A stretch of DNA of 64,000 bases from Rahnella bruchi (GCF_003614975.1 NZ_QZWI01000011.1:103828-167827), one strand, 5' to 3'; positions 17,082 to 26,789 are shown, counted from the first letter of the stretch. Notes: generated by a model from the letters alone, not told the origin. Made by a program: numbers and translations.

Positions 17082-18749
17082 TCAGGCTTCTGCACCGGTT
17101 TCGTCGGTGATGATGTCTTCCTCACTCAGACGGTCAATCACCGGATAAGCGACGGCGGCGATGTGATGATGCACGCGCCGGTAATCGCGCAACACCCGCT
17201 GGAAGATATCCCCGGATTCCGCCCAGGCATTCTTATCGTCACGCAGCTTTCTGAAATGCTCGCGGCTGGCAGTGGCTTCTATCTGGCGCACGACTTCTTT
17301 ACGCGCCACCAGCTGATGTGCAGCCGGTAAATCCTCGCCAAGGAATGCGGTGATCGCCAGACGCAGGCTCGTCAGGATTTCCGTGTGCAGCAGGCCGATA
17401 TTTTGCAGCTCGAACTCGCTGAACAGCTCGCCACGGCGCGCACGGCGGGTCGCCAGCTGCGTCAGGCTGCTGGAAAGAATGTCGCCTGCGTGTTCAATGT
17501 TGATGACAAACATCAGGATCTCCTGCGCCCGGTCGGCATCGGAATCGCTTAGCCCTTCCTGCCCGATATCCGCCAGATACGCACGGATCGCCGCACTCAG
17601 CTCGTCGAGGGAGTGGTCGGCCTGACGGATTTCGCCAGCCTTCAGCGGATCCGGCGCGACAAACAGCGCACGCAGGCGCTCTAACATGACGTTGAGCATA
17701 TCGGCAACGCGCAGCGATTCGCGCACGGAATTGGACAGCCCGATATAGGCAATACCCAGCCCCGCTTCGTCGAGATACATCGGCATTCCCGGATCTGCCG
17801 GCCGTTCTTCTTCCGGGAAAAAACGTTCCAGTGCGCGCGCCAGCGGGCCGGTCAAACCGATAAACATCACCGCAAGAATGGCGCTGAACGCAGTATGGAA
17901 CATCACCACCAGCTGCGGCGTGGTCAGCGAAAGACCGGCAGCCAGTTTGCCCAGCAGCGGCATCAGCGCGAGTGCCACCACGCATCCCGCGCCACGCACC
18001 AGCAGATTCCCCAGCGGCAGACGGCGCGCTACCGCTGAACCGGCATTCAGCAGCGGCGGCAACGCCCCGCCGATATTTGCGCCCAGCACCAGCACCATCG
18101 CAGTGACCGGGGTCATCACGCCGGTAGCGGCAAGCGAGGCGATCAGCAAAATAACCGCCACGCTGGAATGACAAATCAGCGTGAGAATAATGGCGACCAT
18201 TAGCGCAATCAGCGTATCGCCCTCCAGCCCCTGCATCACGGCGTGAAATACCGGCGTGGTTTCGATATGTCCCAGCGTGGCGCTGAGCATGCCGAGCCCC
18301 AGCAGCATCTGGCCGAGCCCTATCAGCGCGCAGCCCGCACTTTCAAAACCGGAATGGTCACGACGTTTGAACACCACGAACCCGCTCAGTATCAGCAAAG
18401 GAACGGCAATTTCGGTGTTGAAACTCATTAGCTGAACCACCAGCGTCGAGCCGATATTCGCGCCGAGCATAACCGCCAGCGCGGGTGCCAGACTCAGTGT
18501 TCCGGCGGCAGTAAATGAGGTCGCCATCAGGCTGACCGCAGTGCTGCTTTGCAACAGGCCGGTTATGCCGATACCGGCGAACAGCGCCATCCAGCGGTTG
18601 GTGAGATGTCGCCCCATCCAGTGACGCAGCGGTGTACCAAATCCGCGCTGGAGCGCAGTTGAAATCATGTGAGAACCCCACAGCAGCAGCGCAATGGCGC
18701 CTGCCAGATGGATAAGCAGTGTGGTTCCGGATTGAGTGGTCATAATCAT
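17082..18749 (-). CDS. Na/Pi-cotransporter II family protein with PhoU-like C-terminal domain
   Basis: The 555-residue protein has an N-terminal membrane half with two inverted repeats containing the family QSST-type motifs (GITGLLQSSTAVSLMATSFT and LICHSSVAVILLIASLAATG) and LGANIGSTL/LGANIGGAL pairs. Residues about 340-545 are helical and PhoU-like (SVRESLRVADMLNVMLERLR, FVINIEHAGDILSSSLTQLA). This is the YjbB architecture, a sodium-coupled phosphate carrier that in E. coli has been linked to phosphate export. It is monocistronic or in loose tandem with its neighbours on the same strand. Confidence 0.85.
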   Translation of the reverse strand: MIMTTQSGTTLLIHLAGAIALLLWGSHMISTALQRGFGTPLRHWMGRHLTNRWMALFAGIGITGLLQSSTAVSLMATSFTAAGTLSLAPALAVMLGANIGSTLVVQLMSFNTEIAVPLLILSGFVVFKRRDHSGFESAGCALIGLGQMLLGLGMLSATLGHIETTPVFHAVMQGLEGDTLIALMVAIILTLICHSSVAVILLIASLAATGVMTPVTAMVLVLGANIGGALPPLLNAGSAVARRLPLGNLLVRGAGCVVALALMPLLGKLAAGLSLTTPQLVVMFHTAFSAILAVMFIGLTGPLARALERFFPEEERPADPGMPMYLDEAGLGIAYIGLSNSVRESLRVADMLNVMLERLRALFVAPDPLKAGEIRQADHSLDELSAAIRAYLADIGQEGLSDSDADRAQEILMFVINIEHAGDILSSSLTQLATRRARRGELFSEFELQNIGLLHTEILTSLRLAITAFLGEDLPAAHQLVARKEVVRQIEATASREHFRKLRDDKNAWAESGDIFQRVLRDYRRVHHHIAAVAYPVIDRLSEEDIITDETGAEA

Positions 18750-18822
18750 AAGAGTGTCCCCTTTTTCAGGGTTGTTTTTGTGGTGTAAAAACCGTTACCA
18801 ACAGCAAAGTCACGATAAAAGC

Positions 18823-18848
18823 AGGTGCCGCGATTAGCTGCGGCACCT
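18823..18848 (-). terminator. mgtA terminator
   Basis: On the minus strand AGGTGCCGC pairs with GCGGCACCT around an 8-base loop and is followed by GCTTTTAT, 13 bases after the mgtA stop. Confidence 0.75.
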
Positions 18849-18860
18849 GTGATCAGCGGA

Positions 18861-21560
18861 TCAGAACCACTGTTTGAAGCGGCGGATATAGAAGGTCTTC
18901 ATGCCCTGCGCCACGCAGCAGTAAGCGAGCAGCGTACCGGCCAGCCACGGGAAGTATTCCCACGGCAGCGCCTGCAAACCGACTACCGGACCGAGCGGCG
19001 AAAACGGCACGTAAATCCCAATCGCCATCACCAGACCGGTCATCAGCATCACCGGCCAGGCGGCGGTGCTCTGAATGAACGGAATTTTCTGGGTGCGCAG
19101 CATGTGAACCACCAGTGTCTGCGACAGCAAGCCTTCCACGAACCAGCCGGACTGGAACAGCGTCTGCATATGTTCACTGTTGGCGCTGAACACGTACCAC
19201 ATCAGCGCAAAAGTGGTCATATCGAAAATCGACGAGGTCGGGCCAATCCACACCATGAAACGACCGATGTTTTTAGCGTCCCACTTGCGCGGTTTTTTCA
19301 GGAACTCTTTGTCGATTTTGTCCCACGGCAGCGCCAGCTGGGAGATGTCGTACATCAGGTTTTGCAGCAGCAGTTGGATAGCCAGCATTGGCAGGAACGG
19401 AATAAACGCGCTGGCGACCAGTACCGAGAACACGTTGCCGAAGTTCGAGCTGGCGGTCATGTTCAGATACTTCATGATATTGCCGAACGTCTCGCGCCCT
19501 TTCAGCACGCCCTCTTCCAGCACCATCAGGCTTTTTTCGAGCAGGATGATATCGGCGGATTCCTTGGCGATATCGGTGCCGCTGTCGACGGAAATCCCGA
19601 CGTCGGCATCGCGCAGCGCAGGCGCATCGTTAATCCCGTCCCCCAAAAATCCGACCGTATGCCCGTTGGCCTGCAAAGCTTTCAGTACGCGGGATTTTTG
19701 CAGCGGCGTGAGTTTCGCAAAGACCGTGCGCTCCTCGACCAGTTCACGCAGCGACACGTCATCCAGACGTTCAATCTGCGGCCCCAGCAGCGGCTCACCC
19801 GGCTCCAGCCCGACCTGACGGCAGATGCGGCTGGTCACCACCGCGTTATCGCCGGTGAGCACTTTCACGGTGACGCCGATATCGCGCATCGCGGCAATCG
19901 CCGGACCGGCAGTTTCTTTTGGCGGATCCAGGAAGGTCAGGAATCCGTGAATAATCAGGTCGTGCTCATCGGCAGTGCCATACTGCTTTTTGGTTTCTGC
20001 GCGACGGATTTCGCGGGTCGCGACCACCAGCACGCGGAAACCGTCTTTGTTGTACTCATTCGACATCGCCAGCAACGCATCGCGCCGCGCTTCGGTCAGT
20101 TCCACCACATTGTCGTTTTCGCTGATATGCGTGGAAATGCTCAGCATTTCTTCCACCGCGCCTTTACACACCAGCAGATGGTTTGCGTTGCGGTCTTTAA
20201 CGACCACGGACAAACGACGGCGCACGAAATCGAACGGCATTTCATCGACCTTGCTGTAACCCTGTGGTTTCACAAAGCCTGGCGTGTTATCAGAAAACCA
20301 GATAACCGCCTGATCCATCAGATTTTTGATGCCGCTCTGGTGGTAGCTGTTCAGCCACGCCAGTTCCAGCACCGAGGCGTCTTTCTTGCCGTGCGTGTTG
20401 ATATGGTGCTCAAGGATGATTTTATCCTGCGTCAGCGTGCCGGTTTTATCGGTACATAACACGTCCATTGCACCGAGGTTCTGGATAGCATTCAGGCGTT
20501 TCACCACCACCTTGCGCTTCGCCATTGCCATCGCACCTTTCGCCAGATTGGCGCTGACGATCATGGGCAGCATTTCAGGCGTCAGACCGACGGCAACCGC
20601 CACCGCGAACAGCAGCGCGTCCCACCACTCACCTTTCATGATGCCGTTGATCAGGAACACGACCGGCACCATCACCAGCATGAAGCGGATCAGCAACCAG
20701 CTGACGCTGTTCACGCCGCGGTCAAAGGCCGTCTGCGCGCGGGTGCCGACAATGGCTTTTGCCAGCGAACCGAAATAGGTGCGCGGGCCTGTGGCGACCA
20801 CCACCGCTAATGCCGTGCCGCTGACTACATTGGTGCCCATAAAGCAGATGTTCGGGATATCCAGCAGATTCTCGTTTTCCGCCCCGCTTTCATCCGCTGA
20901 TTTTTGGGCGACGTTGCCCAGCGTGTCGTACTTTTCGACCGGCAACGCTTCGCCGGTCAGCACGGCCTGACTGATAAACAGATCCCGCGATTCCAGCAGC
21001 CGGACATCCGCCGGGATCATATCCCCGGCATAAAGTTGCACGATGTCGCCCACCACCAGCTGGCGCATCGGGATCTCACACAGTTTGCCCTCTTTACCTG
21101 GTAGTTCACGACGTAACACGGTGGCCGTCGTGCGGACCATTGCTTTCAGCGCTTCGGCGGATTTGGCAGAGCGATATTCCTGCCAGAAACGCACCAGCCC
21201 GCTCAGACCGACCATCGCGCCGATGATATAAACCGACGTCAGATCGGTTTCTTCCCCCGCACGCAGCGGCAACCAGTAATCGGTAAAGAAGCTGATAATT
21301 GCCAGCACGGTGAGCACATAAATAAACGGATTATTGAAAGCTTTAACCAGCTGAACCAGCATGTGAGGCGGCTTGTCGTGAGCCACTTCGTTGTACCCTT
21401 GTTTTTCCAGACGCTGGGCCGCACTTTGATGCGTCAGGCCTTCGCGGCTCGAACTGACATTGATGAGGGTGACTTCCACCCCATTATTGGCTTCCTGAGC
21501 GGCGCGCATGGAGAGCGCCTGTTTTTTTCTTTCTGCGATGTTTTGGTTATGTGCAGTCAT
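18861..21560 (-). CDS. mgtA: Magnesium-transporting P-type ATPase
   Basis: The 899-residue protein is a P3B ATPase that imports magnesium across the inner membrane. The phosphorylation motif is CTDKTGTLTQ with Asp371; LTGEALPVEK is the actuator TGE motif, and VGFLGDGINDAPALRDADVG carries the hinge GDGxND. About ten membrane helices are predicted, two before the actuator domain and six at the C-terminus. The ATG follows GACAGGAGCATCACC. The 5' leader is long and structured and contains a weak PhoP-box-like repeat, consistent with magnesium control. mgtA and mgtB cannot be fully separated by eye. Confidence 0.95.
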   Translation of the reverse strand: MTAHNQNIAERKKQALSMRAAQEANNGVEVTLINVSSSREGLTHQSAAQRLEKQGYNEVAHDKPPHMLVQLVKAFNNPFIYVLTVLAIISFFTDYWLPLRAGEETDLTSVYIIGAMVGLSGLVRFWQEYRSAKSAEALKAMVRTTATVLRRELPGKEGKLCEIPMRQLVVGDIVQLYAGDMIPADVRLLESRDLFISQAVLTGEALPVEKYDTLGNVAQKSADESGAENENLLDIPNICFMGTNVVSGTALAVVVATGPRTYFGSLAKAIVGTRAQTAFDRGVNSVSWLLIRFMLVMVPVVFLINGIMKGEWWDALLFAVAVAVGLTPEMLPMIVSANLAKGAMAMAKRKVVVKRLNAIQNLGAMDVLCTDKTGTLTQDKIILEHHINTHGKKDASVLELAWLNSYHQSGIKNLMDQAVIWFSDNTPGFVKPQGYSKVDEMPFDFVRRRLSVVVKDRNANHLLVCKGAVEEMLSISTHISENDNVVELTEARRDALLAMSNEYNKDGFRVLVVATREIRRAETKKQYGTADEHDLIIHGFLTFLDPPKETAGPAIAAMRDIGVTVKVLTGDNAVVTSRICRQVGLEPGEPLLGPQIERLDDVSLRELVEERTVFAKLTPLQKSRVLKALQANGHTVGFLGDGINDAPALRDADVGISVDSGTDIAKESADIILLEKSLMVLEEGVLKGRETFGNIMKYLNMTASSNFGNVFSVLVASAFIPFLPMLAIQLLLQNLMYDISQLALPWDKIDKEFLKKPRKWDAKNIGRFMVWIGPTSSIFDMTTFALMWYVFSANSEHMQTLFQSGWFVEGLLSQTLVVHMLRTQKIPFIQSTAAWPVMLMTGLVMAIGIYVPFSPLGPVVGLQALPWEYFPWLAGTLLAYCCVAQGMKTFYIRRFKQWF

Positions 21561-21867
21561 GGTGATGCTCCTGTCACCGGATAACGACCAGGTGAAATCC
21601 GCAGTCTGTTAATTTCAGACAGCAGGATCCCTTTACGTTATTTCAGTGATCGGTATTTAATTATTTTTTGCGCAGAATTCCCCGCCGTTTATTTTCCTTT
21701 AATTAAAAAGTGAATAAACAGAGTGAAATTGATTGTGTGTCTTTTAATGATGCATAACCGGCGGGTTTTTTTATTACGTCACTTTTTAGGGTGGCAATAA
21801 TAAAAAGACAATTGCCATCAGGCATGCGTCAAGACGATGTTCAGCGCAGCGTAATGCTTGCGTTGAA
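21561..21867 (-). promoter_or_regulatory. mgtA upstream region with long-range stem and possible PhoP box
   Basis: This 307-base stretch between the small gene and mgtA has no gene. CCCGCCGTTTAT (21681-21692) can pair with ATAACCGGCGGG (21754-21765) with one wobble, enclosing about 60 bases; a second stem is formed by GGCAAT/ATTGCC near 21794-21817. TAAAAA-N5-TAAACA (21704-21720) reads on the mgtA strand as TGTTTA-N5-TTTTTA, a degenerate PhoP box. It may act as a magnesium-sensing leader as in E. coli and Salmonella, but sequence identity to those leaders was not seen. Confidence 0.4.
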
Positions 21868-22113
21868 TCAGTGAAGGGAAACCCGACTTTGAGGTTCTTC
21901 GCTGTCAGAAACGATGCAGCGTTGTTCCAGCTGACCGGTGACAGGACTGACCCGCCACGTCGTGACGCGGTGATTCAGTTTGTTGATTTTAGAAGAAAAA
22001 ACAGATGCAGAGTCTTTTTTGCGCGCAGCCAGCGTCCGGTCGCGGGACGGGCGGACACGCAAAGTGGATGTCACTGTTTTGACATCAGAAAAAAGGGTAG
22101 ATTTGAACTTCAT
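21868..22113 (-). CDS. Small basic protein upstream of mgtA, unknown function
   Basis: An 81-residue open frame on the mgtA strand starts with ATG seven bases after GAGGTG. The product is rich in Ser, Thr, Arg and Lys (pI clearly basic), has no membrane segment, and ends with WRVSPVTGQLEQRCIV and a short tail. It is not recognised. Its position directly upstream of mgtA suggests either a cotranscribed small protein or a translated leader influencing mgtA, by analogy with the MgtL and MgtC-type leaders. No homology to those is claimed. Confidence 0.5.
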   Translation of the reverse strand: MKFKSTLFSDVKTVTSTLRVRPSRDRTLAARKKDSASVFSSKINKLNHRVTTWRVSPVTGQLEQRCIVSDSEEPQSRVSLH

Positions 22114-22377
22114 AACACACCTCGGGACCGTGACATTCAGGTTGAGGTGGGATTACACGAGAGCATCAGGCTCTGGCGAGGCACACCCAAACGATGAAAT
22201 GATCACAATCGATTTTATGTTTACTGTTCCGGCGCGCTATTTCAGCGTCATCCGGCAAGCTACTGGTTACAGTGTCCATTAGTCTCTTATGTAAAGTTAA
22301 TAAAGGCCGCTACTTCCGGCTCGTGCAATTTACCCAGAGCGCCTATTATTGTCAACCCGCAAAATCAGATTAAAACC

Positions 22378-22422
22378 GTTCGTTTATATTTGAGAGAGGT
22401 TAATTCCCAAATATAAACGAAC
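22378..22422. repeat. Perfect 15-bp AT-rich inverted repeat
   Basis: GTTCGTTTATATTTG (22378-22392) and CAAATATAAACGAAC (22408-22422) are exact reverse complements with a 15-base spacer. It lies 16 bases past the end of the GH5 gene. Without a GC-rich stem or clear T run it is an atypical terminator; an operator or recombination-related site is possible. The rest of 22114-22377 holds no gene I can support and should contain the promoter for the small gene and mgtA. Confidence 0.7.
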
Positions 22423-22438
22423 CTCAATACCCTGTTAT

Positions 22439-23668
22439 TTACTGGTGAGGTTTATTTGCCTCAAGGCGGCAACTGACAGGTTCAAATTCCGGTGTGGAAT
22501 GACGTTTGAGCCGGTCAGGTTTTTTTTGTTCAATAGCCTGCCAGTAAGACCACGGAACTTTGCTTTTCCCCAGTTCGTAATCCATGGCATCCCAGCTGTC
22601 TTCACGGAAACTGTAAAACGCCCAATGCGCCTGATTTTTATCCAGCACAGTCAGCACGTCGTTGAGATACTGCCGGCAGCCATTGAGTAAACGGATGCAC
22701 CCGAATTCCCCGGCAACCATCCGGTTGGACGGGATCCCCTGCTTTTTCGCCCAGTCAAAAGGCTGTTGAAGATAGTCTGCTACCCGCTGAGCGTTCCACA
22801 TCCCCTTTTTGCCACCGAACGGCACGTCTCCCGGATACTGATAAGGTTTCGCGCGTTTCAGATTTGGCCCGCCCATGGCTTCGTAGGGCTCATACATGTG
22901 GAAGCTGTAAAGCACACGTTGATCCTCTGACGCTTTCGGCCAGTAAGCGAAACTGTCTGCGGCGGCATACCAGCCGCTGTCCAGCATTATGGGCGTCCGC
23001 GGATCCACTTCGCGGATGGCTTTAATGAGCATCTGATAAAATGCCGGAAGGTCACGTGCGGTGCCCTGATGTTGCTGATACCAGCGCTGCATGTCGGCAG
23101 CAGAAGCATGTTCCGCCAGCCCGCCCTGCTTCTCCGGCGCAGGCTCATTAATGAGGTTATAGGCGGCTACGCCGGGAGAATCTTTCAGTGCTTTAGCCAG
23201 ATCATGCCAGAATGCCGCGCTCTGTTGCCAGTAGGTTTTGTCCTGCCAGAGCCGTCCGTCGAACTGATTATTGTTATTTTGCGACCAGCGCATTCCCGGT
23301 AACGATAAAGGCGTGATCACCACTTTCAGACCTGCGGTATGGGCACGGCCGAGGGCGGCCTTCAGCGTGGCCAGATCCTGCGGAACCAGTCCCTGATAAT
23401 CGCTGGCATCACCGAGCAGAAAATCCCGCCCGGCGGGTTGCCATTTGTCATATGAAAGCCGCACCCAGGTTGCGCCATATCCGTGGAGTGCGGTGAAATA
23501 AGCGCTGTCAGGTGGCAGCCGGTTAAAGCTATTCCCGCCAAATTGTGGCATGTTCCAGAAAGCGATTTCATCTGAAGCGCGGACAGTGTTGACCGTCAGG
23601 ATCGCGGGCAGCAGAAAGGCTAAGGAAAGTAACGCAGAGTGTTTTTTCAGCGAGGTGATAGCAGGCAT
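22439..23668 (-). CDS. Secreted GH5-family glycoside hydrolase (endoglucanase/mannanase-like)
   Basis: Starting at the ATG at 23668, the 409-residue protein has a signal peptide (MPAITSLKKHSALLSLAFLL, cleavage after about VRA) and a GH5 catalytic barrel. The acid/base is Glu175 in YNLINEPAP and the nucleophile is Glu321 in MVAGEFGC; HMYEP near 257-261 supports family A glycosidase geometry. The longer open frame adds 28 residues without a secretion signal. It is last in the run togT-pelX-kdgM-GH5 and would attack a plant cell-wall glucan or mannan in the periplasm or outside. The exact substrate is not resolved. Confidence 0.8.
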   Translation of the reverse strand: MPAITSLKKHSALLSLAFLLPAILTVNTVRASDEIAFWNMPQFGGNSFNRLPPDSAYFTALHGYGATWVRLSYDKWQPAGRDFLLGDASDYQGLVPQDLATLKAALGRAHTAGLKVVITPLSLPGMRWSQNNNNQFDGRLWQDKTYWQQSAAFWHDLAKALKDSPGVAAYNLINEPAPEKQGGLAEHASAADMQRWYQQHQGTARDLPAFYQMLIKAIREVDPRTPIMLDSGWYAAADSFAYWPKASEDQRVLYSFHMYEPYEAMGGPNLKRAKPYQYPGDVPFGGKKGMWNAQRVADYLQQPFDWAKKQGIPSNRMVAGEFGCIRLLNGCRQYLNDVLTVLDKNQAHWAFYSFREDSWDAMDYELGKSKVPWSYWQAIEQKKPDRLKRHSTPEFEPVSCRLEANKPHQ

Positions 23669-23806
23669 AAATTCCGTTTCATCATAGGGGTTAATTATGT
23701 ACAAGATTTCATCACTTGTATGAATGCCAAAGACTAACTGAACCTTGTCCAAACCACATCCGCAGTGAGCAGAATTTTGAACGGGCGCAAACTCTCAAAA
23801 CGGGAA

Positions 23807-23832
23807 ACGCCGGCCAAAGATGTGACCGGCGT
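23807..23832 (-). terminator. Possible terminator after kdgM
   Basis: On the minus strand ACGCCGG pairs with CCGGCGT around a 12-base loop, followed by TTCCCGTTTTG. It lies about 40 bases past the kdgM stop and would partly insulate the GH5 gene. Confidence 0.45.
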
Positions 23833-23871
23833 GGAGTAATACTATGAGCCTGAGGGATCAGAAACTATCTG

Positions 23872-24552
23872 TCAGAAATTATATTGGATCCCTAAGCGGA
23901 AGCGTGTCTGTCTTTCATCGGTGGTTTTTCTGACCGACACATTGCCGATTTGCGCATAAGGAGTCCATTGTTTATTAATATTGTAGGCAACTTTCAGATC
24001 CTGCTCGTAATCCCATTTATCATTATCGTAAAGAATCTGATCGCTGTGCTTATAAATGTAGTTATATTCAAACCGCCAGTCGGCGACACGATAACCTAAC
24101 CATATTTCACCACGGTTGGTCTTACGGTCATCGGTATTATCTTTGGTATATCGCGTATATTCATAACGGTAACGGGCGTTAAAATAGATGCCGCTGTCGA
24201 ATGTATATCCCGCGGTTAAAAACGGTTTATAGATACTGCTGTCTGAACTGGATTCCAGTGTAAAACCTGGCTGGACAAACACCTTTGGCGTAATCTTGTA
24301 CTGATAGCTTATAGTGCTCTCTGTACCATTATCTACCAGATTATTAAAAGGTTTATTAGGATTGTCTCCACCAGACTTCCATTTGGCTTCCAGCGAGAAA
24401 CCAAATCCGTTGGCAAAACGGTGCGATACCATCGCGCGGTCTTTATGTTGTTTACTGTCGTCCAGCCATTCATGGCGAAGGTCAATCGTCACGGCGTGGC
24501 TGCTGGCGCTGGCCAGCAGTAAGCCGCAGAGTATCAGTCTGCACTTTTTCAT
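23872..24552 (-). CDS. kdgM: KdgM-family oligogalacturonate-specific porin
   Basis: The 226-residue protein begins with a signal peptide (MKKCRLILCGLLLASASSHA) and continues with alternating short beta strands rich in Tyr, Trp and charged residues (IDLRHEWLDDSKQHKDRAMV, YNINKQWTPYAQIG), ending in FRLGIQYNF with the terminal Phe expected of an outer-membrane barrel. KdgM channels are monomeric, about 12-stranded, and pass acidic oligosaccharides such as oligogalacturonides. It lies 68 bases after the PelX-like lyase gene on the same strand, which supports that substrate. Confidence 0.9.
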   Translation of the reverse strand: MKKCRLILCGLLLASASSHAVTIDLRHEWLDDSKQHKDRAMVSHRFANGFGFSLEAKWKSGGDNPNKPFNNLVDNGTESTISYQYKITPKVFVQPGFTLESSSDSSIYKPFLTAGYTFDSGIYFNARYRYEYTRYTKDNTDDRKTNRGEIWLGYRVADWRFEYNYIYKHSDQILYDNDKWDYEQDLKVAYNINKQWTPYAQIGNVSVRKTTDERQTRFRLGIQYNF

Positions 24553-24620
24553 TTTTATAAATCCCAGAGATATTGAGTAATATTATTTTAAATGGGTGTT
24601 TCTTTTTAACAGCGCTGCAA

Positions 24621-26789
24621 TCATTTTTTCTTCAGAAAGTCAGCGTAATTAAATCCGCCGTCAGAAAGACGGGTTATCGGATCCGGCAGCCGCAAAGAAA
24701 TAAAATCTCCGGGCTGAACTTCTATATTCTGTTTATTCACTGTTTTGTGGTTAGTATAAAAATAATTACTGTCATCCACATTGCCGGTGACGGCATCGTC
24801 ATATTTCCCCGGCGAAGTGCGCAGGGAAAGATTGTCTTTGAAGGTGCCTTGCTTGTCTGCCGTAGTGTAAGGCGACGGGCGGAACAGGAAGTTGAAGCGT
24901 TTGTTGTCCACCGCGCGGTTACCTTCAACGCTGAGCGCGCCAGGGTTAAAGTTGTCGGTGAAACCGTCCATGCCGTTTTCGACTGCCACACTGTCTCGGA
25001 TGACGTGTGCCACCGGTAATCCTTCGCCGCCGAGTTTGAAACCGTTGCTGCCGTTATGAACCGACAGGCTGTTTTCAATCGTCACGCTGCCGTTCGGACC
25101 GTCCTCAATCTTGTTGAATAAGTCAAAGCCGTCGTCGATGTTGTCGTGCGAATAGCAATTCACCAGCCGGTTACCTTCGCCGACGCGCATTTTTACCGCG
25201 AATCCGTCAGCGTTTTTGCGCCCCGGATCCTGATTCCCCCAGGATTCTGAATTACTGATCAGGTTATGGCTGGCCCACAGCGCCCGGCCTATACCGTCCG
25301 GTGAGGCGACCCAGATGCCGGTATCGTCGGCGTGATGCGCTTTCACGCGGTCGATATGGTTGTAGCTGCCGGCAATGTGGAAGCTTTTTTGCGTGACGGT
25401 AATCCCCTGAATATTCCAGAAGCTGGCGTCGAGTTTCAGCCCGTTAAACACCACGTTATCGCCCTGCGCGCGCAGCATTTTGGGGTTTTTCTCCGTGCCG
25501 CTGGCGGTGGCCGGTATCACGCCTGCCGGATATTCACCTTCCGCCAGCCACAACGTACCGCCCGGCGCTAACAAATTGACTGCGCTGGCGAAATCCAGCG
25601 GATGTTGTGCGGAACCGTCGTTACCGGCCTCACCCTGCGGCGACACGTGCAATTCATCGGGATTGCTGACCAGCGCCATTTTCAGCGGGAATTCCTGCAT
25701 GACAGGTTTTCCGTTATCCGGCGTAAAGGTGAGCTGCAACGGTGTGACCGGATGCTGCGCGTGGAATGGCACGGTGACGACCTCGCCGCCGCGAACGGCG
25801 ATCTGACGCAGCAAAGGCCTGCCATCCTGCTCAATCTGTAACCGGCCGTCGCCGTTAGTGCGCAACTGAATCACGCTGTCGCGCCGGGTGATCACCGGCG
25901 ATGACATCATTTCAATGCGCGCATTCAGTGACGGTGTCACGTAAAGCCCTGAAGGCTGTGTATGCGCCTCATCCAGCGTCAGCCTGGCGTTTTCCACGGT
26001 GATACTGGCATTGCGTGACGCGAAAAACCCGATGTAGTAACCGGTTTTATCCAGCTGCGTTACGCGGTCAGCGCCCGGAACGGAATGGCTGACCCACTGG
26101 TCGCTGCCCTGCGGGGCGTAAGCGACATCAAAACCGCTGTCGGTTCGGGTCAGGCGCAGTGAAAAATGCGCGGGCGTGGTCAGCGGCTGATAACTTTCAC
26201 GCATGATACTGATACCGGTATTTCCCCACGGTTGCTGCACGCCCTGACGGGCAATCAGCGCCAGCACTGGCGACTTATCACCGGTGGTTATTACGCTGTT
26301 CATCACCATGTTGGAAGCGGCCGGTAACTCTTCAATGCCGGGTTTGGTTACCGGTTCACGCGGCGTACCGAGAATGTCGCGTACCAGTAATCCCGCACCT
26401 TCCTGCCCTGCCGGTTTTGCGCCGTTTTCCGGCCCGAACTGGTTGAGGGTGAAATCAGCCTCAAGGCGGAAATTCACGTCAGCCGGTAATCGTGTATAGA
26501 AATAGGTCAGGCCATCGTGACTGTTACCGACCTTGCCGCCACGGCTTTCCAGCGTAAACGGCGTGGTGAGCAATGTGCCGGTTGCAGGTACGGGTTTCCC
26601 GTCTGCGAGCCGGGTTTCGTTCATACCGATTTTTTGTGGCAAAACGTTGGTGGCGAAATTGACGTCGGTTGACTGACCGAAAGTGATGCTGTGCCAGACC
26701 AGTTTGCTGACGTCGGGCAATGCAGCGGCGATGCTTTGTGCGCTCATTCCGAGGGAAAGCGCGGCAATAACAAATTTTGATGCCCGCAT
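24621..26789 (-). CDS. pelX: PelX-like exopolygalacturonate lyase (PL9-type), periplasmic
   Basis: The 722-residue protein has a signal peptide (MRASKFVIAALSLGMSAQSI), an N-terminal beta-sandwich region of about 380 residues, and a right-handed beta-helix from about 385 (ELHVSPQGEAGNDGSAQHPL, then NIQGITVTQKSFHIAGSYNH and HADDTGIWVASP). The turns NADGFAVKMRVGEG and DNIDDGFDLFNK hold the Asp-rich calcium-binding sites expected of family 9 pectate lyases. Size and order match the exopolygalacturonate lyase PelX of Dickeya, which releases unsaturated digalacturonate. Neighbouring kdgM and togT support that role. Confidence 0.8.
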   Translation of the reverse strand: MRASKFVIAALSLGMSAQSIAAALPDVSKLVWHSITFGQSTDVNFATNVLPQKIGMNETRLADGKPVPATGTLLTTPFTLESRGGKVGNSHDGLTYFYTRLPADVNFRLEADFTLNQFGPENGAKPAGQEGAGLLVRDILGTPREPVTKPGIEELPAASNMVMNSVITTGDKSPVLALIARQGVQQPWGNTGISIMRESYQPLTTPAHFSLRLTRTDSGFDVAYAPQGSDQWVSHSVPGADRVTQLDKTGYYIGFFASRNASITVENARLTLDEAHTQPSGLYVTPSLNARIEMMSSPVITRRDSVIQLRTNGDGRLQIEQDGRPLLRQIAVRGGEVVTVPFHAQHPVTPLQLTFTPDNGKPVMQEFPLKMALVSNPDELHVSPQGEAGNDGSAQHPLDFASAVNLLAPGGTLWLAEGEYPAGVIPATASGTEKNPKMLRAQGDNVVFNGLKLDASFWNIQGITVTQKSFHIAGSYNHIDRVKAHHADDTGIWVASPDGIGRALWASHNLISNSESWGNQDPGRKNADGFAVKMRVGEGNRLVNCYSHDNIDDGFDLFNKIEDGPNGSVTIENSLSVHNGSNGFKLGGEGLPVAHVIRDSVAVENGMDGFTDNFNPGALSVEGNRAVDNKRFNFLFRPSPYTTADKQGTFKDNLSLRTSPGKYDDAVTGNVDDSNYFYTNHKTVNKQNIEVQPGDFISLRLPDPITRLSDGGFNYADFLKKK

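Noticed and set aside
18825..20459. A 544-codon open frame antisense to mgtA
   Set aside because: It lies wholly within mgtA, has a composition typical of an antisense shadow (His, Gln and Arg rich) and no ribosome-binding site.
21766..21772. T run after CGGCGGG, looking like a plus-strand terminator
   Set aside because: No plus-strand gene leads into it; the pairing is better explained as a stem in the minus-strand mgtA leader.
23700..23720. TACAAG-N9-CTTGTA dyad upstream of the GH5 gene
   Set aside because: Only 6-bp arms and not similar to the KdgR or CRP sites; could be chance in an AT-rich gap.
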